From assembly GCF_000374325.1 (NCBI RefSeq), contig NZ_KB894080.1, positions 153,190-217,189 of the forward strand: a stretch of DNA of 64,000 nucleotides. The letters are read 5' to 3'. The position numbers and the translations under genes are program-made. The notes beneath the pieces are model-generated. The model was not told the origin of the DNA and did not search any database. It was given only the letters and a program-made list of their open reading frames with translations. This document shows positions 18,980 to 27,199 of this stretch, piece after piece. Source of the stretch: Allofustis seminis DSM 15817 (GTDB taxonomy: Bacteria; Bacillota; Bacilli; Lactobacillales; Carnobacteriaceae_A). Each line of letters starts with the position of its first letter. Position 1 is the first letter of the stretch.

Positions 18980-19627
18980 ATGGAACAAACTGTAGAACAA
19001 CGCATTGCCAAGGACCTGCTCGAGATTGAAGCGGTATTTTTACGCCCAGATGAGCCTTTCACATGGGCATCTGGCATAAAAAGCCCAATCTATTGTGATA
19101 ATCGTCTGACGCTGACCAGTCCTAGCGTCCGTCAAGTGATAGAAGAACAATTAGCTGCACTCATTATGAAAGAGTTCCCAGAAGTTGAACTTTTAATGGG
19201 AACAGCAACGGCTGGGATTCCACATGCTGCCATTGTGGGTCATTTATTGCAGTTGCCGATGGGTTATGTACGTGGCAAAGCAAAAAGTCATGGTCGCGTC
19301 AACCAGATTGAAGGTCGCCTACCAAAAGGGGCACACGTTGTGGTCGTTGAAGATCTCATTTCAACGGGGGGTTCAAGTCTAGATGCAGTCGAAGCACTAC
19401 GCGATGCTGGCGCCGAAGTATTAGGAATTGTGAGTATCTTTACCTATGGTATGCAACTAGCACAAAAGAATATGGCCAAACATCATGTACAATTGCGTAG
19501 CCTGACGAATTTGGATGCGCTTGTTCAAGTGGCACATATTGAAGGCTATATAAAAGAAATAGATATCGAAAGAATCTTGAAATTCCGCGACAATCCCCAA
19601 GATACCCGCTGGATTCATCATGCGTAG
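18980..19627 (+). CDS. pyrE: orotate phosphoribosyltransferase
   Basis: A 215-residue type I PRTase adding ribose-phosphate to orotate. The PRPP loop [14 protein letters not shown] and the flexible loop KAKSHGR ([15 protein letters not shown]) are present. AAGGGGGC before the ATG. Twenty-eight bases after pyrF. Confidence 0.95.
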   Translation: MEQTVEQRIAKDLLEIEAVFLRPDEPFTWASGIKSPIYCDNRLTLTSPSVRQVIEEQLAALIMKEFPEVELLMGTATAGIPHAAIVGHLLQLPMGYVRGKAKSHGRVNQIEGRLPKGAHVVVVEDLISTGGSSLDAVEALRDAGAEVLGIVSIFTYGMQLAQKNMAKHHVQLRSLTNLDALVQVAHIEGYIKEIDIERILKFRDNPQDTRWIHHA

Positions 19628-19644
19628 AGAGGAAGCACTTGCCA

Positions 19645-20586
19645 ATGGAAAAACTTCGCAACTTAATTAATATCACCGATTTATCAACTCAAGAAATTGA
19701 AGAACTTATTCAAGTGGCGGACGATATCGTAGCCCGTCCAGAACATTACCAAGATATTTGTCAGCATAAGAAATTAGCCACTTTATTTTTTGAACCAAGT
19801 ACGCGCACGCGACTCAGTTTTGAAGCAGCTATGCTAGAGTTAGGCGGATCGGTGCTAGGCTTTTCATCAGCGAACTCCAGCTCTGCAGCAAAAGGTGAAA
19901 GTGTTAGTGATACCATTCAAACGGTAGGAAATTATGTCGACATTATCGCGATGCGCCACCCTAAAGAAGGTGCGCCAGTTGTTGGAGCCTCACGTACGAG
20001 CGTTCCTATTATCAATGCAGGAGATGGCGGACATTTTCATCCCACACAGACGCTGACAGATTTGCTCACCATACATCGCAAAAAAGGGCGCTTCGACCAC
20101 CTGACCATCGGGCTATGTGGGGACTTGAAATTCGGACGAACGGTTCACTCTCTCATCGAAGCTATGACCCGTTATGACAGCGTAGAATTCGTACTTATCT
20201 CACCTAATGAGCTTCAGATTCCTAACTATCTCAAACATTTAATGGATGAAGCACAAGTAAAATGGTCCGAAACGACCGATCTAGAGACTGCATTACCAGC
20301 GCTGGATATTCTTTATATGACCCGCGTTCAAAAAGAACGATTTTTTAATGAAGCTGACTATATCCGCCTGAAAGATAGCTACATCTTGGATCTGGACAAA
20401 CTCCGTCATGCCCAAGAAGAACTTGTCATCATGCATCCACTTCCACGAGTGAACGAAATCGCAACCGAAGTGGACGATGACCCGCGTGCATGCTACTTCT
20501 TCCAAGCGCTCTGTGGAAAACATATTCGCATGGCACTCATTTTATTCCTCTTAGGTATCACAACAGGCGGCACACAAAATGTCTAG
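19645..20586 (+). CDS. pyrB: aspartate carbamoyltransferase catalytic subunit
   Basis: A 313-residue catalytic chain with [13 protein letters not shown] (carbamoyl phosphate binding) and HPLPRVNEI (aspartate domain). ATG 19645 follows GAGGAA by 10 bases. It is directly followed by pyrI, so the enzyme here probably forms a regulated holoenzyme rather than the free trimer usual in Bacillus and lactobacilli. Confidence 0.95.
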   Translation: MEKLRNLINITDLSTQEIEELIQVADDIVARPEHYQDICQHKKLATLFFEPSTRTRLSFEAAMLELGGSVLGFSSANSSSAAKGESVSDTIQTVGNYVDIIAMRHPKEGAPVVGASRTSVPIINAGDGGHFHPTQTLTDLLTIHRKKGRFDHLTIGLCGDLKFGRTVHSLIEAMTRYDSVEFVLISPNELQIPNYLKHLMDEAQVKWSETTDLETALPALDILYMTRVQKERFFNEADYIRLKDSYILDLDKLRHAQEELVIMHPLPRVNEIATEVDDDPRACYFFQALCGKHIRMALILFLLGITTGGTQNV

Positions 20587-20620
20587 AATAGGCATTGGCT
20601 AAAAAGAAAGGAACAATTAA

Positions 20621-21040
20621 ATGAATATTGATGGTGTAACAACCGGTATCGTCTTGGATCATATTGAAGCTGGAAAAAGTATGGAAATTTATGAATTGTT
20701 GAAATTGGACCGCCTAGACTGCAGTGTTGCCATTATCCAAAATGCGGATAGTACTAAATATGGCAAAAAAGATATTATCAAAATTGACGAAGATATCCCG
20801 CTTGATTTTGCTGCATTAGGCTACCTTGACAACAAAATCACTGTCAACAGAGTTCATAACCATGAATTAGTTGAAAAATTGCATCTTGAATTACCGCATG
20901 AACTCGTAGACATCATCGCATGCAACAATCCGCGCTGCATTACTTCTGTAGAACCATCCATCGTCCAAAAATTCAAACTCGTCAATCCTGACACAAAAGA
21001 GTATCATTGTATTTATTGTGACTCTGAATATCATCGCTAA
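20621..21040 (+). CDS. pyrI: aspartate carbamoyltransferase regulatory subunit
   Basis: A 139-residue PyrI: N-terminal nucleotide-binding domain (about 1-92) and C-terminal zinc domain with Cys101, Cys106, Cys130 and Cys133, the same spacing (5, 24, 3) as in the E. coli protein. AAAGAAAGGA precedes the ATG. PyrI binds CTP/ATP and controls PyrB. It is common in enterobacteria, archaea and some clostridia; I do not know it as a usual part of Lactobacillales pyr operons. Last gene of the operon. Confidence 0.92.
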   Translation: MNIDGVTTGIVLDHIEAGKSMEIYELLKLDRLDCSVAIIQNADSTKYGKKDIIKIDEDIPLDFAALGYLDNKITVNRVHNHELVEKLHLELPHELVDIIACNNPRCITSVEPSIVQKFKLVNPDTKEYHCIYCDSEYHR

Positions 21041-21064
21041 TATTTAAAACCAAATGCATCTAAC

Positions 21065-21118
21065 ACTCCCAAAAAGGACAATTAATTATAAATGTCCAGC
21101 GGGAGTTTTTGTTTTTTA
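21065..21118 (+). terminator. terminator of the pyr operon
   Basis: Outer ACTCCC/GGGAGT and inner GGACA/TGTCC arms, followed by TTTTTGTTTTTT. After it, 21119-21269 holds AT-rich sequence with no gene seen. Confidence 0.82.
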
Positions 21119-21269
21119 TATCAAAAATTCCTTTGTGATATTTGTTAACTACAAATGTGAAATCACTCACACTGCCTAAGAGGATAATCTCTCACATAAA
21201 ATATAACGTCTTCGACATTTCACAAAGAAAATATATTAAAAAATCGAATGATTTTTTGAAGAAATAAGG

Positions 21270-21298
21270 TTGCAATCTCATCTATTAAGTACTATATT
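21270..21298 (+). promoter_or_regulatory. promoter of the dimethylargininase-like gene
   Basis: TTGCAA (21270-21275), 17-base spacer, TATATT (21293-21298); transcript start near 21305, giving a leader of about 107 bases. Confidence 0.75.
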
Positions 21299-21306
21299 AA
21301 AGGGGA

Positions 21307-21320
21307 ATTAAGCGCTTACT
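21307..21320 (+). promoter_or_regulatory. cre-like catabolite-control site at the transcript start
   Basis: ATTAAGCGCTTACT contains the palindromic AAGCGCTT core of CcpA sites and lies right at and after +1, where CcpA binding normally represses. Confidence 0.6.
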
Positions 21321-21348
21321 CTATTAATAAAAAGGAGGAGAATTTTAG

Positions 21349-21360
21349 CACAACGTTGTG
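21349..21360. promoter_or_regulatory. 12-base perfect palindrome, possible operator
   Basis: CACAACGTTGTG is a perfect palindrome about 45 bases after the likely transcript start. A good ribosome-like sequence (AAAGGAGGAG, 21331-21340) sits just before it with no usable start codon. The binding protein is unknown. Confidence 0.45.
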
Positions 21361-21411
21361 TAAGTTAGTGTGTAAGTAGACATTAAATTTTAGATATAGG
21401 AGGAATTTTAA

Positions 21412-22188
21412 ATGACACACTTCAAAAATGTTATTGTACGTATCCCAGGTCATGGAATTAGTGAAGGTATCACATCAAACCCAGAACTAGGCAAACCAAT
21501 TTATGAAAAAGCTCTGGTACAACATGAACATTATATTTCTGCACTTACAAAATGTGGCGTTAAAGTAAATATTTTACAACCAAATGATGATTTCCCTGAT
21601 TCTTGCTTCATGGAAGACACCGCATTATGTACAGATAAATGTGCTATTATTTCTCGCCCGGGAGCCGCTACTCGTCAAAATGAAACAAAATTAGAAGACT
21701 TCAGAGAACTTCTATCAAGCTTCTATACCAATATTCATGAAATTGAAGCACCAGGAACAGTGGAACCAGGCGATATCATGATGGTTGGCGATACTTTCTA
21801 TGTAGGTGAATCTGCACGTACAAATAAAGAAGGTATCAAACAAATGCGTGAAATTCTTGAAAGTTATGGAAAAGAAGTCATTGAAGTTCCGCTAAATGAA
21901 GTATTACACCTCAAAACGGGCGTAAACTATATCGAAGATAATAACTTACTCATTTCTGGGGAATTTATTGACAATCCACTTTTTGCAAAATTCAATAAAA
22001 TTGTTGTAGATCCTGATGAAGCATATGCCGCAAACTGTATTTGGGTTAATGGGAAAGTAATTGTTCCTGCAGGATATCCAAAAGTACAAAAAGCAGTGGA
22101 ACATTTAGGATATGAAGTATTAGTAGTAGATACCTCAGAATATTGCAAAATTGACGGTGGACTAAGCTGCTTATCCTTACGTTTTTAA
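21412..22188 (+). CDS. dimethylargininase (DDAH)-family amidinohydrolase
   Basis: A 258-residue guanidino-group hydrolase fold. The probable catalytic set is Glu118 (TVEPGD), His166 (LHLKTG) and Cys253 in DGGLSCLSL near the C-terminus, as in DDAH enzymes, which split methylated arginines into citrulline and methylamines. Length fits DDAH (about 250) and not the 400-residue arginine deiminases. GGAGG lies before the ATG. It has its own promoter, a cre-like site and a terminator, and is followed by an antiporter and an ornithine-racemase-like gene. The true substrate (methylarginine, arginine or another guanidine) is not shown by sequence. Confidence 0.82.
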   Translation: MTHFKNVIVRIPGHGISEGITSNPELGKPIYEKALVQHEHYISALTKCGVKVNILQPNDDFPDSCFMEDTALCTDKCAIISRPGAATRQNETKLEDFRELLSSFYTNIHEIEAPGTVEPGDIMMVGDTFYVGESARTNKEGIKQMREILESYGKEVIEVPLNEVLHLKTGVNYIEDNNLLISGEFIDNPLFAKFNKIVVDPDEAYAANCIWVNGKVIVPAGYPKVQKAVEHLGYEVLVVDTSEYCKIDGGLSCLSLRF

Positions 22189-22200
22189 TTGAATGAATGG

Positions 22201-22238
22201 TGAGGAAAGAGCATTTATGTTCTTTCCTCATTTTTTTT
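22201..22238 (+). terminator. terminator after the DDAH-family gene
   Basis: TGAGGAAAGA (22201-22210) and TCTTTCCTCA (22221-22230) form a perfect 10-base stem followed by eight T. The antiporter gene behind it either has its own weak promoter (TTGAGC near 22243) or receives read-through. Confidence 0.9.
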
Positions 22239-22290
22239 ATAATTGAGCGTTACACTTAAGATACCCTACATAGAATAAGGAGGAATTATT

Positions 22291-23748
22291 ATGTCCCAAG
22301 ATAGTGCATCACGTACACAAGGCGATGCAAAACAACAGGGCGTTAGTTTGTTAGGTTTAGTGGCGCTAACTGTTACGACTGTTGTGGGAGCAGGTGTCTT
22401 CAACTTGCCTAAAGACTTAGCTGGACAAGTTGCTGCTGGTCCTGCGCTTATCGCACTTATTATTGCAAGTATTGCTTTTGCAGTCTTTGTTTATTGTTTG
22501 AAATATTTACAAGACAACTATCCTCATTTAGATGCTGGAATTTTCAGCTTCCCTGAAAAAGGATTTGGCCAATTTATTGGATTTTTATCTGCAACGGGAT
22601 ATTGGCTGTCAATTGTTGTTGGGAATGTCTCCCTTGGTGTATTGTCTGTAAGTTCACTTGGCTATTTCTTCCCAGCACTTCGCGGTGGGAATACGGTGCC
22701 TGCTTTAATTTTAGCTTCTATTATGTTATGGGTCTTTCATTTTATTTGTACAAGTGGTGCAGAAACGGCTTCGGCAGTTAATACACTCATTTGGATTGCT
22801 AAAATGGTACCAATTTTAGTCTTTATTGTGGCAATGGCACTAGCTTTCAAGACAGATTTATTTACTAATGATTTGTGGACGAATGCCTTTGCAGGTGATG
22901 GCCTTCCAGCTTCTCCAAGCGGACAAATCGGTACCGCGATGGCTGCGACAATTTGGGTATATGTTGGGGTAGAAGGTGCCCTTATTTATTCTGCTCGCGC
23001 CAAAAAGAAAGCAGATGCTGCTAAAGCAATCGTTGTTTCTTATATTGTGATCTGTGTCACTTACATTTTAATTACATTACTATCGTTTGGTGCACTTAGC
23101 CAAATGGATATCTCTGGTATGGACGTTCCAGCACTTGGAGGAATTCTTGAAGCTGTTGTTGGGCGTTGGGGTGCAGTATTGATGAATTTTGCAATCTTCC
23201 TTTCCGCAGCGGGTTGCTGGTTTGGTTGTGTAATGTTCACTGGAGAAGTATTGGATGTTGCAGCAGAACATCGTGTTGTTCCACAATTTTTTGCAAAAGA
23301 AAATAAAAATCATCAACCATCCAATGCACTGCTTGTTTCGACTTTAATTCAACAAGCATTCTTTATTACCATTTTGATTAATGAATCCATATATAATGTC
23401 ATGGCTCTTTTTGCTTCTAGTACAATGCTTGTTCCATATTTCTTTGTTAGCTTAACAATGGTAAAACAATCACAAGAAATTGAAGGCAAATTTGGAATAA
23501 ATGCTTGGATGGGAATTATTTCAACGATTGCCATGGCTTATCTCATGTATTCAACGGGATGGAATTATATCATCATTACGGCACTATTATTTGCGCCATG
23601 TATGATTATTTATTACATTGCAAGAAAAGAAAACAATCGCGCATTCTTAGTCGGTTACGAAAAAGCAATAGCTCTGGGAATTGTTGCTTTAGCGATTATT
23701 AGTCTGGTATTAATCTTAAATGGAACAATAGATCTTGCAACAATGTAA
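22291..23748 (+). CDS. ArcD-like basic amino acid antiporter (APC superfamily)
   Basis: A 485-residue, 12-helix transporter. The first helix carries the unwound VGAGVFNLP motif of APA-family antiporters (arginine/ornithine, lysine/cadaverine, histidine/histamine exchangers). GGAGG before the ATG; 22 bases from the racemase gene, so these two form a unit. The neighbours suggest exchange of a guanidino amino acid against citrulline or ornithine; this is inference. Confidence 0.85.
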   Translation: MSQDSASRTQGDAKQQGVSLLGLVALTVTTVVGAGVFNLPKDLAGQVAAGPALIALIIASIAFAVFVYCLKYLQDNYPHLDAGIFSFPEKGFGQFIGFLSATGYWLSIVVGNVSLGVLSVSSLGYFFPALRGGNTVPALILASIMLWVFHFICTSGAETASAVNTLIWIAKMVPILVFIVAMALAFKTDLFTNDLWTNAFAGDGLPASPSGQIGTAMAATIWVYVGVEGALIYSARAKKKADAAKAIVVSYIVICVTYILITLLSFGALSQMDISGMDVPALGGILEAVVGRWGAVLMNFAIFLSAAGCWFGCVMFTGEVLDVAAEHRVVPQFFAKENKNHQPSNALLVSTLIQQAFFITILINESIYNVMALFASSTMLVPYFFVSLTMVKQSQEIEGKFGINAWMGIISTIAMAYLMYSTGWNYIIITALLFAPCMIIYYIARKENNRAFLVGYEKAIALGIVALAIISLVLILNGTIDLATM

Positions 23749-23770
23749 AATAGAAAAGGGATGAGATGAT

Positions 23771-24844
23771 ATGAGTTATCCGAAGTTAGTGATTGATCGT
23801 CAAACCATGCGAGATAATATTAAAAATATTATTGATACATGTGAAAAATCCGGCGTTGAGGTGGTAGCAGTCGTCAAAGGGGTAAATGGACTACCTGGCA
23901 TTATGGAAGTTGTAATGGAAGCTGGTGCAAAAACGATTGCCTCTTCGCGTCTTAGTCAATTGCGCAAAGCAAAAGAAATGAACCCACATATCAAAACCTA
24001 TGCCTTGCGCATTCCAATGCTTAGCGAAATTGAAGAATTAGTTGAAAGTGCCGACATCAGCTTGAATTCTGAACTTGAAGTCCTTGAAAAAATTGATGCT
24101 GTATGTAAAGCAAAAGGTATCACACATGATGTGATCATTATGTGCGAACTTGGCGATTTACGTGAAGGCATCTACGATCAGAAAGAGCTGTTGGAAGTTG
24201 TGAAAGAAGTAGAGGAAGATCTCACCTCTTTGAACTTACTCGGTATTGGAACGAACCTTGGCTGTTATGGATCGATCATGCCAACGGTCGAAAAAATGAA
24301 TGAATTGATTGCATTAGCAGATCTAGTAAGTGAAACCATTGGACGAAAAATTGAAGTGGTTTCAGGAGGTGCTTCGACTAGCTATCCACTTGTAGGTCGT
24401 GGGGAAACGCCTGAAGGAATTACACAATTACGTATCGGTGATGGTTTATATATTAATGATTTAGATGAATGCTTCAATTTTGAAACATTAGAAAAAGAAG
24501 CACTTACCTTGCAAGCTGAAATTGTCGAGTTGCGAGACAAACCAAGTCATCCTATCGGTGAAATTGCTGTCAACGCTTTTGGAGATAAAGTAGAGTATGA
24601 AGATAAAGGAATTCGTAAGCGTGCACTGATTGCTGTTGGCAAACAAGACATTGGAGACTACGGCCATTTACGCCCACTTGATGAAAAAATTGATGTTATC
24701 GGTGGCAGCAGTGACCATACAATCATTGATGTTACAGATAGTGACCGCGAATATAAATTGGGTGACATTATGGAATTTCATCTGATGTATGAAACCATGT
24801 TGATGACGACACAATCCGAATATGTTGAAAAAGAATATATTTAA
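23771..24844 (+). CDS. PLP-dependent ornithine racemase-like enzyme
   Basis: A 357-residue protein with an alanine-racemase N-terminal barrel. The PLP lysine is Lys36 in VVAVVKGVNG, and the phosphate loop region is GGASTSYPL with RIGDGLY. The arrangement resembles ornithine racemase (Orr) of amino-acid-fermenting clostridia more than alanine racemase, which would have the longer VVKANAYGHG motif. Next to a basic amino acid antiporter it may interconvert L- and D-ornithine or a related amino acid. A role in cell-wall D-amino acid supply cannot be excluded. Confidence 0.75.
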   Translation: MSYPKLVIDRQTMRDNIKNIIDTCEKSGVEVVAVVKGVNGLPGIMEVVMEAGAKTIASSRLSQLRKAKEMNPHIKTYALRIPMLSEIEELVESADISLNSELEVLEKIDAVCKAKGITHDVIIMCELGDLREGIYDQKELLEVVKEVEEDLTSLNLLGIGTNLGCYGSIMPTVEKMNELIALADLVSETIGRKIEVVSGGASTSYPLVGRGETPEGITQLRIGDGLYINDLDECFNFETLEKEALTLQAEIVELRDKPSHPIGEIAVNAFGDKVEYEDKGIRKRALIAVGKQDIGDYGHLRPLDEKIDVIGGSSDHTIIDVTDSDREYKLGDIMEFHLMYETMLMTTQSEYVEKEYI

Positions 24845-24859
24845 AAAATGCAACTATAA

Positions 24860-24888
24860 AGCAGCCGCATATTGCGGCTGCTTTTTTA
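24860..24888 (+). terminator. terminator after the racemase gene
   Basis: AGCAGCCGC and GCGGCTGCT with a 5-base ATATT loop, then TTTTTT. Confidence 0.92.
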
Positions 24889-25030
24889 TAGAGGAAAAGG
24901 CATCTTATATAATAGTAGAAACAAATGCAAAAGTTATAGTGGAGTAGCCTCTAACGCTAAAGGTAGCACAAATCTTAAGAAGGAATAGAGGGGAAAGCTG
25001 GGAATGTGCTATAATAAATAATGACAAAAA

Positions 25031-25073
25031 CAAATGTGCTAGAACTTTGAATATAAAAGTTCTAGCACATTTG
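25031..25073. repeat. 18-base perfect inverted repeat in the GNAT gene leader
   Basis: CAAATGTGCTAGAACTTT (25031-25048) and its exact complement (25056-25073) flank a 7-base loop. A TATAAT lies at 25010-25015, so the stem would start about 10 bases into the transcript and end just before the ribosome site at 25086. No T run follows, so it is not an ordinary terminator. AATGTGCT also occurs beside the -10 box (25003-25010), hinting at a repeated protein-binding motif. Either an operator or a 5' RNA stem. Confidence 0.7.
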
Positions 25074-25096
25074 GAGTAAGAATATGGAGGATTTTT

Positions 25097-25609
25097 ATGA
25101 GCAATACAACTGACACTTTCAACTTGAGAAATATTGAACGCTTTGAATGGCAGGCCATTAGTGCCATTGAAGCGGCCTGTTTTCCACCGCATGAAGCGTG
25201 TCAACCAGATGATGTGAAAGCGACAATAAAAGCTGCACCACAGATGTGTCTAGTAGCAGAGCATTGTGAGACAGGAGAGATTGCTGGCTTTTTAAATGGT
25301 ATCGCCACTGCTGAGACGGCTTTTCGAGATGAATTCTTTACAGATAGTACCTTACATGACCATCAAGGAGAGCATGTGATGCTTTTAGGATTGGCAGTTC
25401 TTCCGAAATATCGAGGAAATGGTCTTGCAAGAAGATTAGTAGAAGAATATAAGGTGCGAGCAAAGAATAATGAAAGAAAAACACTCACATTAACATGCCT
25501 CGATGATAAAGTGAATATGTACAAAAATATGGGATTTCATGATAAAGGACTTGCCCAGTCAACATGGGGGAATGAAGTCTGGCATGAAATGTATTATATC
25601 TTGCAGTAG
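25097..25609 (+). CDS. GNAT-family N-acetyltransferase
   Basis: A 170-residue acetyltransferase. The acetyl-CoA motif is LGLAVLPKYRGNGLARRL (about residues 95-112), followed by LTCLDDKVNMYKNMGF. The pattern is close to arylalkylamine/serotonin N-acetyltransferase-like bacterial members, but the acceptor is unknown. GGAGG before the ATG. Expression may depend on the leader inverted repeat. Confidence 0.85.
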   Translation: MSNTTDTFNLRNIERFEWQAISAIEAACFPPHEACQPDDVKATIKAAPQMCLVAEHCETGEIAGFLNGIATAETAFRDEFFTDSTLHDHQGEHVMLLGLAVLPKYRGNGLARRLVEEYKVRAKNNERKTLTLTCLDDKVNMYKNMGFHDKGLAQSTWGNEVWHEMYYILQ

Positions 25610-25883
25610 TATGAATAGCTTTTATTTCAGATGAATTGTCGGTCCCATATCATGGTAGCAAATGCTCTAATGCAAATGAATATTATGGACGATGCAGCCA
25701 CTTATTTAAGGCAATTATGAAAAATAAGCAAAATATTAATGGACTGTCCCACTTTAGAATTTATAACTTCAGAGGGAATCCATAATGAGCAACTAAAAAT
25801 AGAGGCATATCATACCGTTTAAAGAATAAATATCATATATGATGACCACAAGACGCTTAACTTTAGCGTCTTGTTTTTGTGCA
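25610..25883. other. gene-free stretch with a terminator
   Basis: No coding frame with a ribosome site is seen. The only structure is a hairpin CAAGACGCT / AGCGTCTTG (about 25849-25873) followed by TTTTTG, which can end plus-strand transcripts from the GNAT gene. The rest is AT-rich sequence without recognisable content. Confidence 0.6.
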
Positions 25884-25909
25884 TAAAAAAAGAACCGTCA
25901 GGCGGCTCT
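25884..25909 (-). terminator. terminator of the tRNA gene
   Basis: On the minus strand AGAGCCG pairs CGGTTCT (one G-T pair), followed by seven T. Confidence 0.82.
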
Positions 25910-25959
25910 TCATTTGCGGCTCATCGCATCCTATGATAACCATAAGGGTTTTCATATCA

Positions 25960-26032
25960 TGGGACCTACTGGGCTCGAACCAGCGACCTCCAGCTTGTCG
26001 AGCTGGCGCTCTCCCTACTGAGCTAAGATCCC
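25960..26032 (-). tRNA. tRNA-Val (anticodon GAC), C33, no encoded CCA
   Basis: The 73-base complement folds as a cloverleaf: acceptor GGGATCT/AGGTCCC, D stem GCTC/GAGC, anticodon stem CCAGC/GCTGG with loop TCGACAA, T stem GCTGG/CCAGT with TTCGAGC. Anticodon GAC and A73 indicate valine. Position 33 is C where U is almost universal, and TGAT follows A73 instead of CCA, so CCA must be added by the nucleotidyltransferase. It has its own promoter and terminator, arguing that it is transcribed. Confidence 0.85.
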
Positions 26033-26045
26033 ATAAGCGTTTATC

Positions 26046-26074
26046 ATTATGACAGATAAGCAGTAAGTTGTCAA
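26046..26074 (-). promoter_or_regulatory. promoter of the tRNA gene
   Basis: On the minus strand TTGACA (26074-26069), 17-base spacer, CATAAT (26051-26046); start about 6-8 bases before the mature tRNA. Confidence 0.82.
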
Positions 26075-26084
26075 GTGGCGGTAG

Positions 26085-27110
26085 TTAGTTGGTATGATTT
26101 TCGCTATAACCGTTGGGATTATTTTTTTGCCAATGCCATGCACTGGCGCACATTTCTTCCAATGTATGGGTAGCTTCCCAGTGGAGAAGTTGTTTTGCTT
26201 TAGTTGGGTCTGCATAGCCAGTGGCAATATCGCCAGCACGTCGCGGCTGAATGGTGTAGGGGATAGTTACGTGGTTTGCTTTTTCAAAAGCATGAACCAT
26301 CTCAAGTACGGAATAGCCTTGGCCAGTACCTAAGTTAATGGCGATATTTCCAGTATGTTGCAATGTATAATTCAGTGCATTCAGATGACCACGTGCTAAG
26401 TCGACCACGTGAATGTAATCGCGTACGCCTGTCCCGTCAATGGTGTCATAATCATTGCCGAATATGGCGAGATGGTCAAGTTTTCCAGCGGCAACTTGTG
26501 AGATATAAGGCATAAGATTGTTCGGTGTACCGACAGGTGATTCTCCAATTTTTCCAGAGGCATGTGCTCCAACTGGATTGAAATAGCGGAGGCTGACGGC
26601 ACAAAAATCAGGGGATGCTTTAGCAATATCTGCGAGCATAATTTCTGTAAATACTTTGGAATAACCATAGGGGTTGGTTGCTGAAATAGGCATTTCTTCA
26701 GTAAATGGTACGGGGTTATCATAACCGTAAACAGTGGCGCTTGAGCTAAAAATAATCCGGTTGACGTGGAATTGATGCATGGCATGTAGCACATTCAAGA
26801 CGGCGATTAAATTATTTTGATAGTAGGTGATAGGTTGTTTGACAGATTCTCCCACTGCCTTAAATCCAGCAAAATGAATGACGGCCTCGATCGATTCTTT
26901 TGCGAAGACCTGTTCAATTTTTTGTGCATTACACAAGTTAAATTCATAAAAGGTAAAATCTTTTCCAGTAATTTCACGAATGCGATCTAAGACGATGGGA
27001 TGTGAATTGGAAAAATCATCAATGATCACAATATCATAACCAGCCTCTAAGAGTTTAATGGCTGTATGTGAACCGATATACCCAGCTCCACCTGTGATTA
27101 ATATAGACAT
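26085..27110 (-). CDS. galE: UDP-glucose 4-epimerase
   Basis: A 341-residue short-chain dehydrogenase-type epimerase that interconverts UDP-glucose and UDP-galactose. NAD motif GGAGYIGSH (7-15), catalytic Ser/Thr in FSSSATVYG and Tyr148-x3-Lys152. AGGGAAGA precedes the ATG. It lies downstream of the initiating sugar transferase on the same strand, so it probably supplies UDP-Gal for the polysaccharide made here. Confidence 0.93.
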   Translation of the reverse strand: MSILITGGAGYIGSHTAIKLLEAGYDIVIIDDFSNSHPIVLDRIREITGKDFTFYEFNLCNAQKIEQVFAKESIEAVIHFAGFKAVGESVKQPITYYQNNLIAVLNVLHAMHQFHVNRIIFSSSATVYGYDNPVPFTEEMPISATNPYGYSKVFTEIMLADIAKASPDFCAVSLRYFNPVGAHASGKIGESPVGTPNNLMPYISQVAAGKLDHLAIFGNDYDTIDGTGVRDYIHVVDLARGHLNALNYTLQHTGNIAINLGTGQGYSVLEMVHAFEKANHVTIPYTIQPRRAGDIATGYADPTKAKQLLHWEATHTLEEMCASAWHWQKNNPNGYSENHTN

Positions 27111-27199
27111 TTCTTCCCTACTTTCTGATGCATGATATAGTACGATAGGCCACTTAAAATAGGCGGCAAGCCCATTCAGTGAATAACATCTGCTAAGCG

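Noticed and set aside
25741..25760. CTGTCCCAC shared with the terminator at 62529 as a possible insertion-sequence end
   Set aside because: Only nine bases are shared and there is no transposase or target duplication near either copy.
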